In this document: in pieces, positions 16,740 through 25,340 of the stretch
How the letters are laid out: every line of letters begins with the position of its first letter
How positions within the stretch are numbered: position 1 is the first letter of the stretch
Source of the DNA: Verrucomicrobiota bacterium
Lineage (GTDB): Bacteria > Verrucomicrobiota > Verrucomicrobiia > Limisphaerales > UBA9464
Reading direction: 5' to 3'
DNA length: 64,000 nt
Assembly: GCA_947454705.1 (NCBI GenBank)
Contig: CANGKZ010000007.1
Coordinates: 62,001 to 126,000 of the forward strand
The notes under the pieces: model-generated
What the model was told of the DNA's origin: nothing
What the model saw: only the letters and a program-made list of their open reading frames with translations
Databases searched by the model: none
Translations under genes and position numbers: made by a program

Positions 16740-17546
16740 ATGAATTTGTTTGATCTGACCGGAGAGGTGGCGGTGGTGATCGGTGGAACGGGCGTCCTGG
16801 GCGGCGCGCTGGCCGAGGGGCTGGCGTCGGCCGGGGCAGCAGTTGCCGTGGTGGGACGGAACGCCGAACGCGGGCTGGCGCGGGTGGCCGCCATTGAAAA
16901 GGCCGGCGGACGCGCCGTGTTCGTGGCCGCCGATGCGATCGACCGCGAACAGTTGAAGGCGGCGCATGCATCGATCCGCGCTTCGCTCGGGGCTCCGACC
17001 GTGTTGGTCAATGCAGCCGGCGGAAATGATCCGAAGGCCACGGTGACCGAGTCGCAACGGTTCGAGGATTTGTCGCTCGAGGCGTGGCGTGGGAATTTTG
17101 ACCTCAATCTGGTCGGCGGCGTGCTGATCCCGTGTCAGGAATTCGGCCCCGCTTTGTGTGCCGCAGGGAAGGGGAGCATTCTCAACATCGCCAGCGTTTC
17201 GGCGCATCTGCCGTTGTCGCGGGTGGTGAGTTATTCCGCAGCCAAGGCGGCGGTGTTGAACCTGACCCAGTTCCTCGCGCGGGAATGGGCACCGAAGGGC
17301 GTTCGCGTGAATTCGCTCACCCCGGGCTTCTTCCCGGCGGAGCAGAACCGCAAATTGCTGTTTCAGGATGACGGATCCCCGACGGCGCGGACCAAGGCCA
17401 TCTGGGGCCACACGCCGATGGGACGCTTCGGTTCCTCCGAAGAGTTGGTGGGCGCCGCCATCTTCCTCGCCAGCCCGAAGGCGAGTTCGTTTGTCACGGG
17501 CACGGACATCCGCGTGGACGGCGGATTCCTTTCGCAGACCATCTGA
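16740..17546 (+). CDS. SDR-family oxidoreductase, possibly D-mannonate oxidoreductase
   Basis: The 268-residue protein has a classical short-chain dehydrogenase architecture: the nucleotide-binding motif GGTGVLGGALA near residue 15-25, NAAGGND in place of NNAG, NIASVSAH with the catalytic Ser, Y-S-A-A-K and the C-terminal TGTDIRVDGGF. The NAAGGN variant and the loop after it resemble fructuronate reductases (D-mannonate oxidoreductases) of the SDR type, so hexuronate metabolism is a reasonable guess. The ATG at 16740 is chosen over an in-frame upstream extension that runs through repeats. An Mrr gene separates it from the LarA-like gene. Confidence 0.75.
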   Translation: MNLFDLTGEVAVVIGGTGVLGGALAEGLASAGAAVAVVGRNAERGLARVAAIEKAGGRAVFVAADAIDREQLKAAHASIRASLGAPTVLVNAAGGNDPKATVTESQRFEDLSLEAWRGNFDLNLVGGVLIPCQEFGPALCAAGKGSILNIASVSAHLPLSRVVSYSAAKAAVLNLTQFLAREWAPKGVRVNSLTPGFFPAEQNRKLLFQDDGSPTARTKAIWGHTPMGRFGSSEELVGAAIFLASPKASSFVTGTDIRVDGGFLSQTI

Positions 17547-17589
17547 AGGTAGCAATAACTCGCCCCTTAGAACATTTTCCCAAACACCA

Positions 17590-18504
17590 ATGGCAATTCC
17601 CGATTTCCAGACACTCATGTTGCCTTTGCTTGAGTTAGCCGGGAATCGAAAAGAGTGGGCCATTGGAGATGCGGTTGATCGGCTTGCTGAAAATTTTCAA
17701 CTCAACGAAGAAGATCGTCGTCAATTGCTCCCGAGTGGTGCCCAAGCAACGTTTGATAATCGAGTGCACTGGGCGCGTAGCTATCTCAAGCAGGCCGGGC
17801 TTCTCGTGAACCCCGGGCGAGGCGTCTTTAAAGTCAGCGATAAGGGGCTTGAAGTCCTGCGGAGGAATCCTGAGCGAATCGACATTCAATTCCTGACCCA
17901 ATTTGAAGGGTTTAAAGAGTTTCGGAGCCGACGCACCAAAGGGGAATCTATCGTTGCTGCAGATTTGTCAGTCAGTTCAGAGCGAGAAACCCCGCACGAA
18001 ATGCTTGAAAGATCGTTTGAGCGTTTGTCGACGGATCTGTGTGTGGAGGTCCTTTCGGCAGTTCAAAAGTTATCACCGGATCGATTTGAGAGGTTAGTCG
18101 TAAGGCTCCTTGTGGCTATGGGCTATGGCGGGTCTCTCACCGATGCAGGGCGTGCAGTTGGCGGCAATGGGGATGAAGGAATTGATGGTATCATTAAGGA
18201 GGACCGGCTCGGGTTGGATGTCATCTATGTTCAGGCTAAACGTTGGGCATCACCTGTCGGTCGACCTGAAGTTCAAAAATTTGCCGGCGCGTTGCAGGGA
18301 CAAAGGGCAAGAAAAGGGGTTTTCATTACCACATCTGAGTTTTCCGATGCTGCTCGAGAATTTGTTGAGAAAATTGATTTAAGAATCGTTCTAATCGATG
18401 GGGATTATCTCTCCCAGTTGCTCATTGACTACAATCTTGGGGTTACACCCGTGACAACCTATTTGGTGAAGCGTGTCGACTCCGACTTTTTCGCTGAATT
18501 TTGA
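17590..18504 (+). CDS. mrr: Mrr-type restriction endonuclease (type IV, orphan)
   Basis: The 304-residue product is full length for Mrr. An N-terminal winged-helix Mrr_N domain (about 1-95) is followed by a PD-(D/E)xK nuclease domain (about 160-290), with GIDGII containing D199 and VQAK with Q215 and K217, the glutamine variant found in Mrr. It should cut modified DNA. No methyltransferase or specificity subunit lies near. Hand counts of individual 60-base stretches give roughly 35-50% GC, well below the neighbours, and codon use is AT-leaning, which suggests recent acquisition. It sits 43 bases after the SDR gene and 1 base before the LarA-like gene. Confidence 0.9.
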   Translation: MAIPDFQTLMLPLLELAGNRKEWAIGDAVDRLAENFQLNEEDRRQLLPSGAQATFDNRVHWARSYLKQAGLLVNPGRGVFKVSDKGLEVLRRNPERIDIQFLTQFEGFKEFRSRRTKGESIVAADLSVSSERETPHEMLERSFERLSTDLCVEVLSAVQKLSPDRFERLVVRLLVAMGYGGSLTDAGRAVGGNGDEGIDGIIKEDRLGLDVIYVQAKRWASPVGRPEVQKFAGALQGQRARKGVFITTSEFSDAAREFVEKIDLRIVLIDGDYLSQLLIDYNLGVTPVTTYLVKRVDSDFFAEF

Positions 18505-18505
18505 T

Positions 18506-19774
18506 ATGACTTACGAAGTGAAATCCGCTCCTGGAAACCTGGTGACTGTGGACGAGGTGGCGCAGCTCGTTGCGCGGGCGTGCCCTTCCTCCGACTACCG
18601 GGGCAAGAAGGTGTTGCTGATCATTCCCGACGGCACCCGCACGGCGCCGATCGGCATGATGTTCAAGGCGTTGTTTGCCGAGTTCGGCGCGGTGGCGTCG
18701 GCCTTCGACATTTTGGTTGCGCTGGGGACGCATCCCCCGATGCCGGATGCCGCGATTTGCCAGCGACTGGAGATCACGCTCGACGAGTGGTGCGCCAAGT
18801 ATTCCAAGGTGCGGTTCTTTAACCACGAATGGGACAATCGCGCGGCGTTGCGGCGTCTTGGCGTGATCCCGGCCGACGAGATCAGCGCGTTGTCGGGCGG
18901 GTTGTTCGCCATGGACGTGCCGGTGGACGTGAACGCGCGGGTGTTCGACTACGATGAGGTAATCATCGTGGGCCCCGTGTTTCCGCACGAAGTCGTGGGC
19001 ATGAGCGGCGGCAACAAGTACCTGTTCCCGGGCGTGGGCGGGGCGGACATTCTGAATTTCTTCCATTGGCTGGGGGCGGTGGTGACCAATCTTGGAATCA
19101 TCGGAAATCCCAACACGCCGGTTCGCGCCGTGGTGGACCGCGCCGGCGCGATGGTGAATGTGCCGAAAAAGTGCTTCGCGCTGGTGGCCAAGGATGGCGG
19201 TGCGGTGGGGGTGTTTGCCGGGACTCCGGAATCGGCCTGGGCCGGGGCGGCCGCCCTGTCGGCGGAGCATCACATCGTCTGGAAGGATCGTCCGTTCCAC
19301 ACCGTGCTGTCGTGCGCATCGCCGATGTACGACGAGCTGTGGGTGGGGGCCAAGGCCATGTACAAGCTCGAGCCGGTTCTGGCCGAGGGCGGGGAATTGA
19401 TCATTTACGCCCCGCAGATTCACGAGGTGAGTGTGGTGCACGGGAAGTTCATCCGGCAGGTCGGATACCATTGCCGCGACTACTTTTTGAAGCAGTGGGA
19501 CAAGTTCCGTCATCTGCCCTGGGGCACGCTGGCGCATTGCACGCATGTGTACGGGGCGGGCACGTACGAGAACGGAATCGAAACGCCGCGGGCGCGTTTG
19601 ACCCTCGCCACGGGGATTCCGGAGGCGGTGTGCAAGGAGATTAATTTGGGCTACCGCGACTGGCGGAGCATCCGGCCGGAGGATTACGCGGGGCGCGAGT
19701 CCGAAGGGGTGTTGCTGGTGCCGAAGGCGGGCGAGCAGCTTTATAAGCTTCGCTCCGGTTCCGGGCGCGCATGA
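18506..19774 (+). CDS. larA: LarA-like nickel-dependent racemase (DUF2088)
   Basis: The 422-residue protein has the LarA/DUF2088 signature: IIPDGTRTAP, ALGTHPPM and the block GPVFPHEVVGMSGGNKYLFPG, whose His and Lys correspond to catalytic and pincer-cofactor-binding residues of lactate racemase. LarA homologs racemise or epimerise a range of 2-hydroxy acids, including sugar acids. No larB, larC or larE is present in the window, so cofactor maturation genes must lie elsewhere if it is active. The ATG at 18506 lies one base after the Mrr stop. Together with the upstream SDR it may belong to a sugar-acid pathway; substrate unknown. Confidence 0.85.
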   Translation: MTYEVKSAPGNLVTVDEVAQLVARACPSSDYRGKKVLLIIPDGTRTAPIGMMFKALFAEFGAVASAFDILVALGTHPPMPDAAICQRLEITLDEWCAKYSKVRFFNHEWDNRAALRRLGVIPADEISALSGGLFAMDVPVDVNARVFDYDEVIIVGPVFPHEVVGMSGGNKYLFPGVGGADILNFFHWLGAVVTNLGIIGNPNTPVRAVVDRAGAMVNVPKKCFALVAKDGGAVGVFAGTPESAWAGAAALSAEHHIVWKDRPFHTVLSCASPMYDELWVGAKAMYKLEPVLAEGGELIIYAPQIHEVSVVHGKFIRQVGYHCRDYFLKQWDKFRHLPWGTLAHCTHVYGAGTYENGIETPRARLTLATGIPEAVCKEINLGYRDWRSIRPEDYAGRESEGVLLVPKAGEQLYKLRSGSGRA

Positions 19775-19842
19775 TTGACAAAGGGTTCCACGCACGATGA
19801 CAGTGAATCGTCTTCCGGCGGTGCGCGGAAGCCCTACAGACC

Positions 19843-20586
19843 ATGGCCGAGACCGGGACCCAATACTCCAATTTCAAAGACGCCTATTGTGCGGTTCATC
19901 GCTGTCCTCCGGACGGCTTTGTGGCGCACGTGTTCAGTCGCTCGCTCGGACTGGGGGCGGCCGTGTTGGGACGCCTGTTCGGATTAAAGAACCAGGCATT
20001 GTTTGGGCCTGATTTTGAGGCCATTGAGGCCATCGGTGCGGCGACCTCGGTGACCGAGTTTCAGCAGTTGCTCGACGATCTGGACAATCGGCGTCTGGTG
20101 GAGCGGAGCTTTCGTCGTCAGACGCTGGGGGTTCGCGCCTCGACGGCGCGATTGAACCGGTTGCTTCGTCCGCTTGCGGCTTCGATTCGTCCGCCCGCTC
20201 CCGTAATTCCGACCTCGCCGGGGGTGCGATCCGCGATCGAGCCCGCCGGCCCGCGTCCCCGGCTTCAATCCGAGCGTCCGGGAGACGCCACTCCTCCGGA
20301 CAGCAAGGAAGGCGGCACGCTGATGGTGCGGCGTCTGCGCCGGTTTCATTCGGACGTGGTGGCGGGACGGCCCATCGAGGCGGCGGCGAAGAATGCCGGT
20401 TTCAAGCTGGAGGAAATCCCGGCGGCGTTGTCCGAGCACAAGTCCGACTTCGCCGATTTGAACTGGCTCCTCGAGCAACTGGTGCAGCGGGACGAGGTGT
20501 CCCGGCTGCGTACCGAAAATGAGCAGCTTCGCCGAGTGGTGGCGGATCTGTCGTCACGAGTCCTGGCGGCCACCGGTCGAGTTTGA
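19843..20586 (+). CDS. unknown protein, first of a tandem paralogous pair
   Basis: I do not recognise a characterised family. The 247-residue protein starts MAETGTQYSNFKDAYCAVHRCP and shares that pattern with the next protein (NNFKDAYCFAFKCRPE). Both then have a short hydrophobic stretch, a second shared block (EFQQLLDDLDNRRLVERSFRR here, EFNAVITDLASADHIERSIRR there), a proline-rich linker, a short block around VVAGRPIEAAAKNAG and a C-terminal heptad-like helix (RLRTENEQLRRVVADL), probably a coiled coil. No signal peptide is apparent. Confidence 0.7.
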   Translation: MAETGTQYSNFKDAYCAVHRCPPDGFVAHVFSRSLGLGAAVLGRLFGLKNQALFGPDFEAIEAIGAATSVTEFQQLLDDLDNRRLVERSFRRQTLGVRASTARLNRLLRPLAASIRPPAPVIPTSPGVRSAIEPAGPRPRLQSERPGDATPPDSKEGGTLMVRRLRRFHSDVVAGRPIEAAAKNAGFKLEEIPAALSEHKSDFADLNWLLEQLVQRDEVSRLRTENEQLRRVVADLSSRVLAATGRV

Positions 20587-20599
20587 TTCCCCCTTTGTC

Positions 20600-21322
20600 A
20601 TGAGTGCCGCGCCTGCAGCGCCCAAGTTCAACAATTTCAAGGACGCGTACTGCTTCGCCTTCAAGTGCCGGCCGGAGCGGTACGAATCGAGCCTGTTTTT
20701 CTCGTCGTTGTATTCGTTTCGCACCCTGCCGGCGCTTCCCATCTGGTGGTTCAACCGGTCGCTGTTTGCAGTGGATCTGGATGTGATCACCAACCTGGGG
20801 CGCACCGCGTCGAACGAGGAATTCAACGCGGTGATCACCGACCTCGCCAGTGCGGACCACATTGAGCGAAGCATCCGGCGCGGGTTGATGCGGATCCGAA
20901 TTTCGCCTGCAAAGCTGCAGTTGATCCGTGCCGACGTCGACAACCTGATTGAAGTCCCCGTGGTCGCCAACGTGCTGGAGGGGGAGAAAGTGGCGGTGGA
21001 TCCGTCGCCCGGTCCAGCCGCGCAGGCGATGCGTGCGGCGGGCACCAGTTCGCGTCGGCTTCGCGAAGCGCACCGGGACATCACCACGGGGCGTCCGATT
21101 TCCGAGGTCCTTCAGCAGGCCAAGGTGACCGAGGAGGAATTAATCGCCGAGGCGAAGGAGGCGGGCTCGCGGTCGCCTGAGATGAAGTGGCTTCATCAGT
21201 ACCTGACCGACCTGCAGCGCCTGCGTACCGCCGATCAGGAGCACGAAAAACTTCGTCGCGTGCTGGCCGCGCAGGCTCATGAATTGCTTGAACTGCGTCA
21301 GCGGACCTCGGGTTCGTCGTGA
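20600..21322 (+). CDS. unknown protein, second of a tandem paralogous pair
   Basis: The 240-residue paralog of the preceding gene begins 13 bases after its stop. It shares the N-terminal NFKDAYC block with a conserved second cysteine, the IERSIRRGLMRIRIS region, the linker motif DITTGRPISEVLQQAKVTEEE and a C-terminal coiled-coil-like helix ending in HELLELRQRTS. The start ATG at 20600 is chosen over an in-frame extension inside the first gene. A likely origin is gene duplication with retained order; no function can be assigned. Confidence 0.7.
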   Translation: MSAAPAAPKFNNFKDAYCFAFKCRPERYESSLFFSSLYSFRTLPALPIWWFNRSLFAVDLDVITNLGRTASNEEFNAVITDLASADHIERSIRRGLMRIRISPAKLQLIRADVDNLIEVPVVANVLEGEKVAVDPSPGPAAQAMRAAGTSSRRLREAHRDITTGRPISEVLQQAKVTEEELIAEAKEAGSRSPEMKWLHQYLTDLQRLRTADQEHEKLRRVLAAQAHELLELRQRTSGSS

Positions 21323-21433
21323 TCGGCTTCACCGCTTTGGTCGGCGTTGACGCACAGTAGTCGGAGCGCTTGTCGGTTGTCTGACGACTCCACTTGCGGC
21401 GTTCCGGGCGGGCGGTGCATCGTCAGCTCCTTC

Positions 21434-22564
21434 ATGAGCACTTCGAAGACGATGCGTGTAGGTATCATTGGCGGTGGCCTGATGGGCCGCGAAGCCGCCA
21501 GTGCGTTTGGACGTTGGTTCGCCCTCGAGAACTTCCCGGTCAAGGTCGAGCTGGTCGCGGTGTGCGATCTTCAGGACAAGCTTCTCGAGTGGTTCCGCCA
21601 GATTCCGTCGGTCAAACTCCTGACCAAGAATCACAAGGAACTGCTGGCATCGCCCGATGTCGATGTGGTGTACGTGGCCGTTCCCCACAACCTGCACGAG
21701 TCGCTTTATCTCGATGTCCTCGCGGCTGGAAAGGACCTCCTCGCGGAGAAGCCGTTCGGCATTGATCTGGCCGCCGCGCGTCGAATCCGCGATGCCGCCA
21801 AGGCCTCGGGCAAGTTTGTTCGCTGCTCCAGCGAGTTTCCGTTTCTCCCCGGTGCGCAGCGCGTGGTGCAGGCGTTTCAGGCGGGCGGTTTTGGCAAGCT
21901 GTTGGAAATCCATTCCTGCTTCTGGCACGCGAGCGATCTCGATCCGAGCAAGCCGGTGAACTGGAAACGCCAGGTGCGCACCTGCGGCGAAATCGGCGTG
22001 ATGGGCGATCTCGGCATGCACGTGGTGCATGTGCCGTTCCGTCTGGGGTTGAAGCCCACGCGGGTGTTCGCGCAGCTGCAAAAAATTTACACCCAGCGTC
22101 CCGACGGCAAGGGGGGCATGGCCGAGTGCGACACCTGGGACAATGCGATGCTGCACTGCGATGTGGCGTACGATGGACGCGATGTGCCGATGCGCCTGGA
22201 GATGAAGCGTCTCGCTCCCGGAGCCACCAACACCTGGTGGGTGGAGTTTCTGGGGACCGATGGCGGCGTTCGTTACTCCACGGCGGAGCCGAAGACGCTC
22301 TGGATTTTCGAGCGTCAAAAGGAGCAGCGCTGGGTGCGCGTAGACCTGGGCTTCCAGACGCCATTCCCCACGATCACCGGTGGAATTTTTGAACCCGGTT
22401 TTCCCGATTGTTTCCTGCAGATGTGGGCGGCGTATGCAGCGGAGTGGGCCGGCGCGCTTGGTGGAAAATTCGGATGCGTCACGCCCGACGAGGCCGTGGC
22501 GAGTCACGAGGTGTTCGCAGCCGCACTGGAATCGCACCGCACCCGCACGGCTGTCGCGCTTTGA
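21434..22564 (+). CDS. Gfo/Idh/MocA family NAD(P)-dependent oxidoreductase
   Basis: The 376-residue protein has the N-terminal Rossmann motif GIIGGGLMGREAA, the DVDVVYVAVPHNLH strand and the family hallmark EKPFG, followed by the alpha/beta substrate domain with GEIGVMGDLGMHVVHVP, where the His is a probable catalytic residue. It acts on an unidentified sugar or cyclitol. An ATG six codons downstream is an alternative start. No signal peptide, unlike the relative at 34433. The gene is followed by a 283-base gap. Confidence 0.88.
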   Translation: MSTSKTMRVGIIGGGLMGREAASAFGRWFALENFPVKVELVAVCDLQDKLLEWFRQIPSVKLLTKNHKELLASPDVDVVYVAVPHNLHESLYLDVLAAGKDLLAEKPFGIDLAAARRIRDAAKASGKFVRCSSEFPFLPGAQRVVQAFQAGGFGKLLEIHSCFWHASDLDPSKPVNWKRQVRTCGEIGVMGDLGMHVVHVPFRLGLKPTRVFAQLQKIYTQRPDGKGGMAECDTWDNAMLHCDVAYDGRDVPMRLEMKRLAPGATNTWWVEFLGTDGGVRYSTAEPKTLWIFERQKEQRWVRVDLGFQTPFPTITGGIFEPGFPDCFLQMWAAYAAEWAGALGGKFGCVTPDEAVASHEVFAAALESHRTRTAVAL

Positions 22565-22603
22565 TCGCGGGCGCATCACGACCCGATGCGATCAGGATGT
22601 GTA

Positions 22604-22693
22604 GGCTGCCGGGAGTCCCGCCTCAACGGAGATGGTTTGAATGGCGCAACAGTTCAGTTCACTCCGAGGAGACCAGCCAGATTCCCGGCAGCC
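22604..22693. repeat. 11-bp perfect inverted repeat in the gap before proA
   Basis: GGCTGCCGGGA (22604-22614) and TCCCGGCAGCC (22683-22693) are exact reverse complements separated by 68 bases. Inside, ACTCCGAGGAGA forms a small additional hairpin. The structure may be part of a transcribed leader or a decayed element. Apart from it, the 22565-22847 gap has nothing I can name. Confidence 0.5.
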
Positions 22694-22847
22694 ACGCCTG
22701 AGATTTCAGCGATTGGAATGCCAAGCGTTGAAATTCTTGCCGGTGAGAAAATGAGCAGCGGCGCGTGAAGATCGATCCTAGGGCTGCACCCGTTGCAGCC
22801 GGATTTTCCGCATTTGGACTTCGACTGGCTTTCGTTACTCTAATCCC

Positions 22848-24137
22848 GTGACTGTTTTGGAACAGATGGAGTCGCTCGCGCGCGCCGCGCGGGAATCCTC
22901 GCGCCTGCTGGCCCGGTTGACCTCGGAGGAGAAGAACCGCGCCCTGCTGGCGATGGCGGATGCCCTGGAGGCGGCGACCGATGCGCTCGTGTCGGCAAAC
23001 CTCAAGGATCTTGAGGTGGGGCGTTCGTTGAAGCTTTCCGGCGCGATGATGGATCGACTGGCCCTGGACCCCGCACGGGTGCGTTCGATGGCGGGCGGGT
23101 TGCGCGAGGTGGCGGCACTGCCGGATCCGGTCGGGCGCGTGCTTGATCAACGGACGCGTCCGAACGGACTCAAGCTCCGCAAGCAGGCCACACCGATTGG
23201 CGTGGTGGTGATCATTTACGAGTCACGTCCGAACGTGACGGCTGATGCCGCGAGCCTGTGTTTCAAAACGGGCAACGCGACAATTCTGCGCGGGGGCAAG
23301 GAGGCGCTGAACTCCAATCGCCTGATTGCCGAGATTCTTGTCCAGGCGGGGCGTACCGTGCTCGGAGAGCGGTTCCCAGCCCACGCGATCCAGGTGGTGC
23401 CGATTGCGGATCGCGAAGCCATCCCTGCGCTGCTTTCGCTCACGCGCTACGTGGACCTCTGCATGCCCCGTGGCGGCGAAGGACTGATCCGCGCGGTTTC
23501 GGAATGCTCGAAGGTTCCGGTCATCAAACATTTCAAGGGCGTCTGCCATGTGTACGTGGACCGCGAGGCGGACCTCGCCATGGCGGAGGACATTCTCTTC
23601 AACTCCAAGTGCCAGCGGCCTTCGACCTGCAATGCGGCCGAGACGCTGCTCGTGGATCGGTCGGTCGCCGCGGCGTTCATCCCCAAGGCTGCGGGCCGAT
23701 TGCTGGGCAAGAACGTGGAATTCCACGCCGATGCCGAATCGCTTCCGCTCATCCAGCAGGGAGCGGGGGACCGCCCCGTGGTGGCCCGGCTGGCAACGGG
23801 GACCGATTTTGATACGGAGTACAACGACTACGTGATCAACGTGCGGATTGTGGACGGCGTGGATGCGGCGATGTCGCACATTGCCGAGCACGGATCGGCG
23901 CACAGCGAGGCGATCGTTACTGCGAATGAATCCACGGCGCGCCGCTTCCTGGCCGAGGTGGATTCGGCGGCGGTGTATTGGAATGCCTCGACGCGGTTCA
24001 CCGATGGCGGGGAGTTCGGGCTGGGCGCGGAGATCGGCATCAGCACCGACAAGTTGCATGCGCGCGGGCCGATGGGCCTCGAGGAGTTATGCAGCTACAA
24101 GTGGATCGGCGAGGGCACGGGACAGATTCGCGCCTGA
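22848..24137 (+). CDS. proA: gamma-glutamyl phosphate reductase
   Basis: The 429-residue enzyme performs the second step of proline biosynthesis, NADPH-dependent reduction of gamma-glutamyl phosphate to the semialdehyde. The GTG at 22848 is the start. Signature blocks are PIGVVVIIYESRPNV, ILRGGKEALNSN and the active-site region CQRPSTCNAAET, with catalytic C261. Length is normal (about 415-420 plus a few). No proB lies beside it in this window. Confidence 0.96.
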   Translation: MTVLEQMESLARAARESSRLLARLTSEEKNRALLAMADALEAATDALVSANLKDLEVGRSLKLSGAMMDRLALDPARVRSMAGGLREVAALPDPVGRVLDQRTRPNGLKLRKQATPIGVVVIIYESRPNVTADAASLCFKTGNATILRGGKEALNSNRLIAEILVQAGRTVLGERFPAHAIQVVPIADREAIPALLSLTRYVDLCMPRGGEGLIRAVSECSKVPVIKHFKGVCHVYVDREADLAMAEDILFNSKCQRPSTCNAAETLLVDRSVAAAFIPKAAGRLLGKNVEFHADAESLPLIQQGAGDRPVVARLATGTDFDTEYNDYVINVRIVDGVDAAMSHIAEHGSAHSEAIVTANESTARRFLAEVDSAAVYWNASTRFTDGGEFGLGAEIGISTDKLHARGPMGLEELCSYKWIGEGTGQIRA

Positions 24138-24227
24138 GGCGTTACGGGGAGCGGTAAAATCCGGGCGTGCAGTCGGGGACGGATCGTCGCATCGTCGCGT
24201 CACCCGGGATTCACCTGAATTTCGGCT

Positions 24228-24248
24228 CCATCCGGGAAGTCCGGATGG
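24228..24248 (+). promoter_or_regulatory. perfect stem-loop before the alcohol dehydrogenase gene
   Basis: CCATCCGG (24228-24235) pairs perfectly with CCGGATGG (24241-24248) around a five-base loop, 28 bases before the GTG start. A CCGTTTTTGC tract follows 13 bases later. It may terminate proA transcription imperfectly or mask the ribosome binding site; function is not established. Confidence 0.4.
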
Positions 24249-24275
24249 CGGACCTCATTCCCGTTTTTGCTCCAC

Positions 24276-25304
24276 GTGAAGGCTCTCCAACTCGAAAAAC
24301 CGCAGTCGTTTCGTTTCATCGATGTTCCCAGTCCTGGTTCGCCCGGGCCGGGCGACGCCCTTGTCCGCATCCGCCGCGTCGGCATTTGCGGGACCGATTA
24401 CAGCGGGTTTCTCGGCAAGATGCCGTTCTTCAGCTACCCCCGGATTCCAGGTCATGAGCTCGGAGTGGAAGTGCTCGAACTCGGAGAAGGGGTGACGCAT
24501 TTGAAGGTGGGCGACCGCTGCTCCGTGGAGCCGTACATCAACTGCCAGAAGTGCTCCTCGTGCCGGCGCGGATTCACCAATTGCTGCGAGAGTCACCGCA
24601 CCCTCGGTGTGATGATGGACGGCGGCCTGTGTGAGCGGATGATCCTGCCCGCGCGGAAGCTGCATCCGGCCAACGCGCTGAGTGCGGACCAGGCGGCGCT
24701 GGTCGAAACGCTGGCCATCGGATGCCACGCCGTGAACCGCAGCCAGCTCCTCGCGGGTGAAACCGCGCTGGTGATCGGCGCGGGGCCGATCGGCCTTTCC
24801 GCGATCGAATTCACCAAGGTGGCGGGCGCGCGAACGATCGTCATGGACATGAATGAGCAGCGCCTGGCGTTTGTTCGCGAAAAGATGGGCGTGCCCGACA
24901 CGATTCTCTCCCGGGGCGATGGATCAGAATTGGAACAGCTCGATGCACTGACCGGCGGGGAGCGCGCGCACGTGGTGATCGACGCCACGGGTTCGAACAA
25001 GTCGATGAGCGGGGCGCTGAACTACTGCGCCTACGCCGGTCGACTGGTGTACGTGGGCATCACGCAGGCCGAGGTGTCGTTCCTCCACGCGCCGGTGATG
25101 CATCGACGCGAGATCACCGTGATGGCGAGCCGCAATGCACTCACACCGGATTTTTCGCGGATCATTTCCCTGATCGAATCGGGAAGGATCGACACACAGC
25201 CGTGGATCACGCATCACGCGCCGTTTGATGGAATCATCGATGCCTTCCCGACCTGGCTGAAGCCGGAGTCCGGAGTCATCAAGGCAGTCGTGTCCCTCGA
25301 CTGA
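24276..25304 (+). CDS. zinc-dependent alcohol dehydrogenase (MDR family), sugar type
   Basis: The protein (342 residues from GTG 24276; a TTG lies three codons upstream) is a medium-chain dehydrogenase. GICGTDY gives the catalytic-zinc Cys, PGHELG the His and Glu. The structural zinc cysteines are in the NCQKCSSCRRGFTNCC segment, and GAGPIGLSAIEF is the nucleotide fold. It resembles sorbitol, galactitol and fucose-type dehydrogenases rather than ethanol dehydrogenases. An L-fuconolactonase-like gene occurs 0.9 kb downstream, so oxidation of L-fucose or a related sugar is a plausible role, not proven. Confidence 0.85.
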   Translation: MKALQLEKPQSFRFIDVPSPGSPGPGDALVRIRRVGICGTDYSGFLGKMPFFSYPRIPGHELGVEVLELGEGVTHLKVGDRCSVEPYINCQKCSSCRRGFTNCCESHRTLGVMMDGGLCERMILPARKLHPANALSADQAALVETLAIGCHAVNRSQLLAGETALVIGAGPIGLSAIEFTKVAGARTIVMDMNEQRLAFVREKMGVPDTILSRGDGSELEQLDALTGGERAHVVIDATGSNKSMSGALNYCAYAGRLVYVGITQAEVSFLHAPVMHRREITVMASRNALTPDFSRIISLIESGRIDTQPWITHHAPFDGIIDAFPTWLKPESGVIKAVVSLD

Positions 25305-25340
25305 TTTTCAGTTCACTCCGGTTTTCATTCCCACCACCCG

